Source of the DNA: Paraphaeosphaeria minitans
Taxonomy: Eukaryota; Ascomycota; Dothideomycetes; Pleosporales; Didymosphaeriaceae
Length of the DNA stretch: 64,000 nt
Reading direction: 5' to 3'
Assembly: GCA_015832175.1 (NCBI GenBank)
Contig: WJXW01000001.1
Location: forward strand, 1,364,001 to 1,428,000
Position 1 is the stretch's first letter. Each line of letters begins with the position of its first letter. Of the stretch, positions 56,565 to 64,000 are shown in pieces. The notes beneath the pieces were generated by a model, which was given only the letters and a program-made list of their open reading frames with translations, was not told the origin of the DNA and searched no databases. Made by a program: the position numbers and the translations under genes.

Positions 56565-59009
56565 GTTCCGCCTTTGACTTCCTTCCTATGTTGATTACCC
56601 ACTTGTTTCCAACCATGATGCCCGTCCGTTGTTTGGCGCTGTATATTGGCGTTTGGGGTCTTGCTTTCCGACCCTGGCTGCGTTCACACTTTCCTTGACG
56701 ACATGTTATAAATTCCGCTTCCATACCTATCTGGTCCAAAAAGGGCCGTTTCATTGCCGGGCCGCCGAGTCGTTGCGTCGGAGCGGGGCTTCGAGGGAAG
56801 GAAGGGACGAGGAGGCTGCGGGTGGAGATGCGCGCGCGCGGGGTAGAGCGTGTGGGAAAATATAGCGCCGTATGTAGCTGTGCTTGTAATTGTGTTTCGT
56901 ATAATACCATTTTTCTTACCGTTCATCATGGGTGTTTTGTGCAGTGCGATGATCGGCAAGGGCAGCGAACCGCGAAGGACTGTAGAGTTTCTCGATCACC
57001 TTCCCAGATGAGCTACCTACTACGATGCGATCTAAAGAAGATATCAAACTGATGTGTACGCCTGTAAGAGTCGAGCAAAGAGAGAATAATGTGAGTTTTA
57101 AGGAGGGACCAGGGCGGAAAGGCGGCGAGACAACAACAGTAGCTACTACTATAAGCCGCACCGCAAGGTAACGTAAAGCGCAAATGTATCAAAGCCGCTA
57201 CTTCAATGAAATGCTACATGTAGACTAAACTAGAGTCTGGAGTTAAGCAAAACGACCGCGAACTTAGACATATTACCACGCTTGGAGTCGCTACCTCTAC
57301 ATTAGAAAGGGTTCTTTCACTTTCTGCCCCTTATGCACCAATGCCTTGTGCTGCCTTCTCGGCTTTGGAGTCCTGAGGTATCTCATCAATTTCGCACTGC
57401 AAGGGTCTCTTCTCAATCACCAGCGATCACGCCATGAGACGCTATTTGAGTCAATGGGCTGAAGGCGTTCAGTGCTCCGTCATATCCATTATTGCAGCCG
57501 GAATTGGCATGATTTCCCTATTTTCGTTCATCACAGGTCATAGTACCAGCCCTCGGCTCCACCTACCGAGCTATATGTAATGCTGATGAAATATAGGTAG
57601 GGTATGGTATGGTATGGTATGGTTTCGCTTGGGTTAGGCAATGCTACGGGAGGCGGTACGCTCCCTGATGTATCATCCCAATATCATTGAATCAACATCA
57701 TCAGCACTGTAAAGCCTGGTCCGTTTGCTATTTATTATACCTAGAACAGTGCTGTAAGTTTAGCTCTACTCCGCAGCGCGACTGTTTTACTTTTCTCATT
57801 GAATTCCACATACAGACTTGATGATTACATTGGCTTCATGAAGCCCGGTATCTCAGAGAAGATGAGAAACGGAGAGCAATGATGTGATGTGTTACACAGC
57901 CACTGTTATGGAAACGTGCCAGCTGTTAATGTAAGTATGTGTTCAGTAGCTCCCCCATTGCCCTACAGCGCAAGTATTGTAGCACATATTGATTTACTGC
58001 AGGATATCCCACAAATGAGCTTCATATTTCAGGCCTGCAAAGCTAGGGCTCCAAGGCTTTCAGCTTTCCCTTATAGCCTAGTGCTGCAGCAGTTTGTGCG
58101 TCTTAACATCGAATACGTAATTATCTGTTACTAGATTGAATATTATGGTACGCTTTTAGATGCTGTATTGTATACGGATTTACCCTTAACCATTGCTATT
58201 ACTATTCCGCTAACAAACGCACCGCAGGTTTTAAAGGCACTCAGATCTACTCTCAGGAGTAAGGAGTCTCAGACGAATGAACAGTTGAGATCGTGACATC
58301 GTGGCACGGCTGCGATGGTCATCTAGCGGCGTGCTGGGCGCGCCCGTTCACGACGCACTCGCAGGCTTCGATCTATTTTTGATTGTGTATTGTTGGACCC
58401 ATGTCGGCACCGTTCGTAGACTGGGGAGTGTGTCAGCTGGTCGGTCGCGAGGGTGGCCAATACGATGCTCATCTATCTACAAGTGATAAAAAGCCGACTT
58501 TCACATCGAGGCAAGATGTACCTGCCGCTCCAATACCGAGCAGCCCGGCAACGAAGCCCCCCACGGCCATCGTCGGTCGTCACTCCACGTCAAGAATCTT
58601 CCCAGTGCGCAGTCCCCCACGACCATGGGCCGGAACACGGTGATCGAAAAAGCTATCAAGACTATTGTCGTACCTTGGTGGGAAGCCTCGTTGTGGGACT
58701 TGAAGCACAGCTGACTAGCGAAGAGGTTGAGCTGCCCTTCGAGGTGACGAGGGAGATGGAGGGCAGGCTGTCAGTCCGGTGTAGTGTAGAAGATGAGTGC
58801 ATCCAGAGGTGGGTAGCCAGATTTGACAAATGCTCTATAGAGATGCAGGGTTGTAACGTGTTTATTTACATAAATATGATTCTTCGGTTGCTCGATCGGC
58901 CCGCATGACCGAACCCATTCGAGAGCTAGTCCACACTCACAAGGACAGAAAAGTCTCTCACAATCAGCGTGGTATATATACGTGCTAAATTTTAGATTTT
59001 AACATTCTC
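56565..59009. other. Intergenic region, no supported gene
   Basis: 2.4 kb from the DENN gene to the tRNA. A TATGG pentamer run sits at about 57,601-57,622. A 151-codon frame at 58,453-58,908 (with VGLEAQLTSEEVELPFEVTR) has no recognised family and no splice support, so I do not call it a gene. Composition is moderately AT-rich without strong CA/TG loss. Confidence 0.45.
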
Positions 59010-59106
59010 GCAGGGATGGCCGAGTGGTTAAGGCGCTGTGTTTAGGTTCTTCCAAGACCCAAATCCGCAGTTCTCCGGAGCGAGGGTTCGATCCCCTCTT
59101 CCTGCA
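59010..59106 (+). tRNA. tRNA-Leu (TAG anticodon) with 18-nt intron
   Basis: The acceptor stem GCAGGGA pairs with TTCCTGC (one G-T pair) and the discriminator is A. The D-arm reads TGGCCGAGTGGTTAAGGC. Anticodon stem CTGTG/CGCAG encloses TTTAGG, then an 18-nt intron (TTCTTCCAAGACCCAAAT) placed after base 37, then C. This puts TAG at 34-36 and decodes CUA. A long variable arm (TTCTCCGGAGC) makes it class II, and the T-arm GAGGG-TTCGATC-CCCTC is perfect. The GGTTCGATCC B-box and the TGGCCGAGTGG A-box are intact. The T-rich run AAGTTTTTTGCG just downstream is a fitting RNA polymerase III terminator. Confidence 0.93.
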
Positions 59107-59115
59107 ACATCAATT

Positions 59116-59127
59116 TTAAGTTTTTTG
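59116..59127 (+). terminator. Pol III terminator after tRNA-Leu
   Basis: A run of T residues (AAGTTTTTTGC) begins about 12 bases after the tRNA 3' end. Confidence 0.7.
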
Positions 59128-59320
59128 CGCGGGTTTTAAACCTCTCTTATTGCATTTTTTGCCTTTTCTTTCCTTCGTCTCTTATTGTTCCCAGTATCAA
59201 ATTCTTAGTATTACCTTATATAATAGGAAGGTCTCGTTGAAATATCATCAATCACGCTCGAACCGAACAGGCCCTCTTACCTTCTACTTACCAAGCCGTA
59301 AAAGCGCACGTCGAAAGATC

Positions 59321-59779
59321 ATGTCCTCGCAGCAAGACGACCTCCTCGCTTCGGTAAGCACACGCCTTTCTAGCCCCGCGACGACTCCCACTCCCCCCAC
59401 CAGCACGGCGCCAAAGGAGTTGTGCGATACCAGAACGTTGCGGTCGGACACCATGGCCAGGTATCCTGCCGCGACGTCGCAACATTGCAGCCTCATGGAT
59501 TTTCCCCAGGCGCCGTCTTCCACATGTTCTACGTACCCATCGCTTACCCCCCATCCCCGTCTTGATCTTCATCTCCAATTTTCTAAACCATTTCCTCAGC
59601 TCCAGTCCTCGCTGCGCAACGCGCTAGCCACCTTCGGCCCCACCAGCGCGCAGTACGCCAGCATCAAGTACGTGGTCGACGAGCACATGGCCAAAGCCGC
59701 GCTGCAGAGTCTGAGCTTGGGACCACGGGAGGGCAACGGACAGACGATGGATCTGGCGTTTATACCGAGGGGGGAGTGA
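59321..59779 (+). CDS. Possible small gene, unknown function
   Basis: An open frame of 152 codons begins MSSQQDDLLAS and ends MDLAFIPRGE. I recognise no family. The C-terminal half (LQSSLRNALATFGPTSAQYA, then SIKYVVDEHMAKAALQSLSL) looks like an amphipathic helical segment, and is the part most like real protein. The middle is Pro/Thr/Ser-rich and may instead be intronic: a good GTAAGC donor lies at about 59,354, and acceptors CCACCAG, CCCCAG and TTCCTCAG with a CTAAACC branch-like site lie downstream. The first and last exons share a frame, so both spliced and unspliced readings give an open protein. A heptamer repeat begins 50 bases after the stop. Confidence 0.4.
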   Translation: MSSQQDDLLASVSTRLSSPATTPTPPTSTAPKELCDTRTLRSDTMARYPAATSQHCSLMDFPQAPSSTCSTYPSLTPHPRLDLHLQFSKPFPQLQSSLRNALATFGPTSAQYASIKYVVDEHMAKAALQSLSLGPREGNGQTMDLAFIPRGE

Positions 59780-59827
59780 GGGGAGGGAGTGTGGGACTAG
59801 GGACCGTTAGTGTGTTTGGTAATGTCT

Positions 59828-59927
59828 GAGATGAGAGATGAGAGATGAGAGATGAGAGATGAGAGATGAGAGATGAGAGATGAGAGATGAGAGATGAGAG
59901 ATGAGAGATGAGAGATGAGAGATGAGA
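59828..59927. repeat. GAGATGA heptamer tandem repeat
   Basis: About 14 near-perfect tandem copies of the 7-mer GAGATGA. The minus-strand reading encodes only repeated Ser/Leu/Ile/His and is not a gene. Confidence 0.95.
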
Positions 59928-60809
59928 AAGGAGCTGCGTTATGGAGTGGGTTCGCGAGAGTGAGGATGTGTCGGGCATCAGGGAAGGGTTTGAGCTCGAC
60001 GTGGACGAGGGGGTGTTCCCAGGACAATAGGGGCCATTCAAATGCACACGGGATTGACGAAACGTAGGTAGTCGTGACAAAAAGGGGATCAAGCTATGCG
60101 CAGCAACTCTGCAAGCATATTGTCCACCGCAGGATGACTTGTTCCACCTTGAGTCTTCGGGTCTCCTACGATCACGACAAAATTCCTGAAAAAGCATCAC
60201 GGACCAGAATCGGCAATTGACGGGTGATGTTTGGTATTCGTGACAATTATTATCCGCTCCCGCTATATGCACGCTCAATCCTCTTCTCCCGCTCGATTAT
60301 ACTCAAGATCGCCGTCTCTTCCCCAAACCCCATGGAGCCCGCCCCATCATCACCAAGATTACACCAAGTGAACGTATCGTATCCCGTGCCTCGTCAGACC
60401 CGGCAAAAACTCCAGCAAATGCAGACACACACCCCAGCGTGCTTGCGGTCGCCCGAAAGCGCGGCGAACCACCAAACATGCACGCAGAGGGATATATACG
60501 CCGGAGAAGAAACGAGTTCCCAGCTCCCCAGCGCCTACGCTGTGGCATGCCAATGGCGAGGTATATGGCCAAGTAGAAGCACGCCGATGGTTTTCAGGCC
60601 CCGCTCTAGCACCGTAACGCTAAAAGTGATCGAGAACCCTCCGCACAACCCATCCAAAGCGGTGTACGGCATACATCCTCATCGTTGGTCTTCGCTGACG
60701 CGTGATCGCGCGCCGTGTTTGGCGCTCGGCGTCGTTGCGTACCAACGGCTGTGCCCTTATGCCGCTACGGGTAGTATTCGTTTATACGACCAATCCGCAT
60801 TGTTCATTC
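59928..60809. other. Intergenic region, no gene seen
   Basis: Between the heptamer repeat and the 3' end of the minus-strand arrestin-like gene. Overlapping frames on both strands (for example 60,224-60,820) lack domains and splice support. Confidence 0.5.
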
Positions 60810-62165
60810 TCATTCGATGAGGGGCTTCCTATGACCTCCTACTATCGCCATGCCAAGTGCTGCGAGCCCGTTTGGATCGTTGGAACGGATAATGGTTGCT
60901 GCGGGGAGCATAGGATTGTCAGGCGAAACATGCGCAGCGTCTCTGGCTGCTTGCTCAATCGCCTCCATCTCTTCTTTGCAGCCAGCGTGGTCGAACGGGC
61001 ACACCACGATGGGCTGGCGGAGTAATATGTCCCGTGCTGACGACAATTGTGCCTGTTATCAATTAGCGAGACCTCGATCGCGTGAAAGTGTCTGGGCTTA
61101 CTTTTACTGTCAGGTAGTACTCTATCTTGTAGAGTGTACCTGTGGTCGTAAACCCGTTTACGGCATACATTGGAAATTCCTTCCTTCCACGCGGTATTAC
61201 GCCGTCTGAATCTCGTAGATCTTTTGCGGGAAACACCAACCCCAGATTCGTAAAGTAGCCAGCCTCGGGCATCTTAACACCGACAGCCTGGGTTGTCTTG
61301 GCCAACGTCTTCACTTTCCTGGTTGGCTCATCGCCCTCGTGATTGAATATGATTTCCTCGTCTATGCCCACGGTGATTTTCTGGATAGTAACCTTCTGGG
61401 CCTTCTTCAACCAGTCGGGATTCGGACTGAGCTTGATATAGACTGACACTGGGTCCAGTGGCCCATAACTCCACCTGGGCAAACTGATTCCCAGGGTGAC
61501 GAGGTGGTCCGTGACTCTTTCGGCGCTCTCAGGACGGTTGTACATGCCGAAAGTGGAGAGTGTGTCGTACCGCTGGATTGGTACAGGGAACGGGTATTTC
61601 TTCTGATCTGTCTGCCCTTGCTGAACAGTCACAACCAGCTCGTAGAACGTCTCAGCGGTCCGGGCTGGCAGCTGCAGACTGGCGGGCGGCACCCTCCTTG
61701 CTACTTCCTCGCCGCCGCGGCCATAGGGTATGAATATCACAAAGGGCAAGTCCATGGACAGCACGCTGTCGAACTCTTTGCCGGCAGGGCATCGGAACAG
61801 CAGCATCTCCTTGCCCACGATGTCGGTGATCTCCTTGCGCGGGGCGGCGAGGTGCTTCTTGGTGAGCGACTCGGCTGAGGGGTGGATCGTCTCCCGGCGG
61901 TGGAGGGCGATGGTAACGAGCGAGACATTGACGGGCGCAGAGATGCCGACGAGCGGGCGAATCTCGACCTTGCCCTCTAGGCGCGGCTGGCCAGCAGTTA
62001 GCAACGCTCCAGCATGGCAACGACGAGCAAAGCTGAGCGGGGGTTGGTTCGGCGGGCGCGGGCGCACGGGAAATGCGCAGGACGTACCAATGTCGCCGAG
62101 ATGCCCGGGTAGCCGACGAGGAAGTTGCTGTTTGGCGGTCCTGAGACACGCACAAAGGCCGACAT
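60810..62165 (-). CDS. Arrestin-fold protein
   Basis: Exons 62165-62088, 61986-61102 and 61052-60810 (introns 101 and 49 bp, donors GTACGT and GTAAGC) give 401 residues. MSAFVRVSGPPNSNFLVGYP leads into PRLEGKVEIRPLVGISAPVN, a beta-rich arrestin-like N-domain. LPFVIFIPYGRGGEE, ETFYELVVTVQQGQ and WSYGPLDPVSVYIKLSPNPD follow as successive strands, then the C-domain with KVTIQKITVGIDEEIIFNHE. The last exon adds AQLSSARDILLRQPIVVCPF and a helical tail ending GGHRKPLIE. No PPxY motif was noticed, unlike the arrestin-like gene at 4.4-5.7 kb, so it may work as a scaffold without direct Rsp5 binding; that is inference. It is divergent from the cyclophilin gene. Confidence 0.82.
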
Positions 62166-62841
62166 GGCTGCTCAGGGTGACGGGGCGTCACCGCATGGGA
62201 GAGGCGCGTGTGGGCTGTCGCAGCGAGGCGCCGGCTGGGTCGCGCTCGAGGAGCTCCAAGCTGGAGCGTGGGCGAGAGGACGTGCAGCCAGACGGCGTGG
62301 AGTGCGTGCCTAGCCTGCGGCGGGATCGGTGGGGTCGACGAGCGAGAAGCACTGGCTGAGCTTCGCCAGCAGCGGGCGGGGCAGCTGGCAGGACCACGGC
62401 GGTGCGATGGCCGGGCGCGCGACGGGGCAGGACGGGGCAGGACAGGACAGGACGGGGCAGGGCAGGGCAAGGCGGGAGAGCAGCGCGCGCTGTGCGTATG
62501 GATGTGCGATATGGGCGAGGGTGCGGGTTGCAGCTGAGGCAGGGCTGCTGTGAAGCGGGCGGCCGAGTGCTTGCTGCGATTGGTCCGCCGTCCAAGATGC
62601 GATGCTGTCGGCTGTCGTCCTGCGCTGGCGATGGATGAATGCGGCGACAATGGAATCGCAAGGCGACGGGCGCAGTGGCGACGTAGCGCGGCTGGGAGCG
62701 TGGACTGAGTGAGCAGCGGCCGTCACGGCATTCACCACAGCCTTCTTGGGGAGGGGGGGGCCTTGAGCTTCGCGCGAATCGCCTCCTCACCCGCCTCCTC
62801 TTCTGCCTGTCGCCAAAGGATGCGCTTTCAGCTGCACCACC
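62166..62841. promoter_or_regulatory. Shared divergent promoter of the arrestin-fold and cyclophilin genes
   Basis: 676 bp, strongly GC-rich, with a GGGGCAGGAC/GGACAGGAC-type tandem run at about 62,432-62,472. Long frames cross it on the minus strand because of GC content. They have no recognisable domain and overlap the first exon of the arrestin-fold gene, so they are not called. Confidence 0.5.
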
Positions 62842-63537
62842 ATGTCTGTCACCGTAAGTGCCCTCCAGCCTCTCTTCGACCCTCGCGTATCCCCGCCTTC
62901 CGTCCGTACAGGCGCGCGCCTGGGCGCAATTCTCCGATGGCCACGGCGTCATCGACACCCAGACGCCGCGCGGATCCATCTCTGGCAGCCTTGACAAGCC
63001 CCGCTGCCATGTCTCGCCAATGTCCAGGCTTTGTGCTGACCCCCCTCGTAGCTTCATACCACGCGCGGCGATATCAAGCTCGAGATCTTCTGCGAAGCCG
63101 TACCCAAGACGGCCGAAAACTTTCTCGCCCTCTGCGCCTCTGGCTTCTACAATGGCAGCCCCTTCCACCGCATGATCCCCAGCTTCATGGTGCAGGCCGG
63201 CTCTCCCGCCTCTGATCCCAAATCCAAGACCTCTACATCCATCTACGACACCGTCGACCATCTTTTCGAAGACGAGGTCCGTCCCGCCCTGCGACACAAT
63301 GCGAGGGGAATCGTGAGCATGGCGAACAAGGGCCCCAATTCAAACGGGAGCCAGTTCTTCATCACCTTTGCGCCCGCGCCCCACCTCGATGGCAAGAACA
63401 CGGTGTTTGGCAAAGTCCTCGAAGGCGAAGAGGTCCTGGACGAGCTCGAGATGCTGCAGGTGGACAGGAAATCTCGGCCAAAGGAGCGGGTGGAAATCAA
63501 CAATGTCACCATGCATGCCAATCCTTTGGCTGGATGA
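62842..63537 (+). CDS. cyp10: PPIL3-type cyclophilin (peptidyl-prolyl cis-trans isomerase)
   Basis: A 12-base first coding exon (62842-62853, MSVT) and exon 63052-63537, joined across a 198 bp intron (GTAAGT to CTCGTAG), give 165 residues, close to the usual size. The join reads MSVTLHTTRGDIKLEIFCEA, the PPIL3 N-terminus. Active-site features include FHRMIPSFMVQAG (catalytic Arg in FHR and FMVQ), NGSQFFITFA and PHLDGKNTVFGKV, with His where cyclophilin A has Trp, as in PPIL3. The Gly-rich SIWG loop is replaced by a longer SIYDTVDHLFEDE version. PPIL3-type cyclophilins associate with spliceosomes, so a nuclear role in pre-mRNA splicing is likely. Confidence 0.93.
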
Positions 63538-63700
63538 GAAAGGGATCTGCAAAGACTTCGGGACGGGGCACAGTGAACGTTCAAGCACGACTGGTGGGCC
63601 GTAAAACAGGTCGTGAAAATGCTCAATAACGGCGGGCGACGCCTTGGTATCTACAGAGACTAAAGACGAAATACGAGTTGAGGAGAACCAGGAACCAGCA

Positions 63701-64000
63701 TTATGCACCATGTTTTGCCTCGCCATTGGTCGTCGCACCGTTCGCTGTTGGCTGGTCGTCCGCATACGCCTCTGTGTTCATGTCCCTGAGGCCGAGTTCC
63801 TCTTCCTCTTCCTCTGTCCGCTCGTAATCTTCGACCTTCATCTGAGAATCGGGGGCCGGGGCGGCAAAGCTCTGTACATAACTGCTTGCAAGTGGGTCTG
63901 AGAGGATGCAGGTGAACTTGATCTCGCCGTTGATGGCGGACGACAGCTGGCCAAAGAAGTCATCCCACTTGGTCTTGGCCACTGAGTCCATGGAGTCACC
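63701..64000 (-). CDS. zpr1: ZPR1 zinc-finger protein, C-terminal 99 residues (runs off right edge)
   Basis: Minus-strand frame open to the window edge, starting GDSMDSVAKTKWDDFFGQLS. INGEIKFTCILSDPLASSYV and QSFAAPAPDSQMKVEDYERT follow. This is the end of the second ZPR1 domain, with the characteristic DPLA-SY-Q- and VEDYERT stretches and then an acidic EEEEEELGL segment. ZPR1 binds eEF1A and helps its folding and nuclear-cytoplasmic handling. The zinc fingers lie beyond the window. It is convergent with the cyclophilin gene, the two stops being about 160 bp apart. Confidence 0.9.
   Translation of the reverse strand, partial: GDSMDSVAKTKWDDFFGQLSSAINGEIKFTCILSDPLASSYVQSFAAPAPDSQMKVEDYERTEEEEEELGLRDMNTEAYADDQPTANGATTNGEAKHGA

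Noticed and set aside
58453..58908. 151-codon plus-strand frame upstream of the tRNA
   Set aside because: No recognisable family, no splice support and ordinary composition; it may be chance. Transcript data could reverse this.
59797..60278. Minus-strand frame rich in SLISHLSS repeats
   Set aside because: It is the translation of the GAGATGA heptamer tract and has no other protein-like content.
62188..63297. A 369-codon minus-strand frame crossing the cyclophilin gene and its promoter
   Set aside because: It is antisense to a well-supported cyclophilin and results from high GC content; no domain is visible.

Overview
The window is nuclear DNA of a filamentous ascomycete (Pezizomycotina). 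The evidence is short 45-120 bp introns with GTAAGT/GTATGT-type donors, the divergent two-gene ATP-citrate lyase locus typical of this group, fungal housekeeping proteins (NAR1, BCD1, DPB4, ZPR1, a DENN protein, arrestin-like proteins), and a transposon block eroded by C-to-T change at CpA, the signature of repeat-induced point mutation (RIP). A dothideomycete is a reasonable guess, but the sequence alone does not prove it.

Layout. 1-13,400 is a gene-dense arm: acl1 (minus, runs off the left edge) and acl2 (plus) head to head, an arrestin-like protein, DPB4, an uncharacterised short acidic protein divergent from a SUZ-domain protein, and a 702-residue secreted repeat protein with dibasic (Kex2-type) sites. 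13,400-19,880 is a lineage-specific zone: a decayed 55-56 bp tandem array, a broken copy of the 5' end of the next gene, that gene, and a coiled-coil gene interrupted by an in-frame TAG. 19,885-30,030 is a 10 kb island with no usable gene, made of RIP-eroded LTR retrotransposons: a nearly full-length Ty1/Copia gag-pol on the minus strand, a Gypsy reverse-transcriptase fragment, and an LTR with a 12-bp-spaced enhancer array.

30,450-43,000 returns to normal genes: NAR1 and a GT25-like glycosyltransferase sharing a promoter, a cytochrome P450 relic, and a 1,725-residue kinesin-4-like motor. 43,000-50,040 is gene-poor and carries an 18-bp minisatellite. 50,041-64,000 holds BCD1, a DENN/coiled-coil protein, an intron-bearing tRNA-Leu(TAG), a possible small gene, an arrestin-like protein divergent from a PPIL3 cyclophilin, and the C-terminus of ZPR1 at the right edge.

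Functional links. The two lyase subunits form one enzyme and share a promoter. NAR1 (cytosolic Fe-S assembly), BCD1 (box C/D snoRNP), DPB4 (replication), ZPR1 and the cyclophilin are unlinked housekeeping functions. I found no biosynthetic cluster, defence system or CRISPR-like array. The most unusual material is the secreted repeat protein, the decayed tandem and duplicated sequence beside the RIP island, and the inferred ancestral CRE-like (TGACGTCA) array in the retrotransposon LTR. Exon boundaries were placed by hand from splice motifs, reading-frame continuity and remembered family similarity; no alignment was run.
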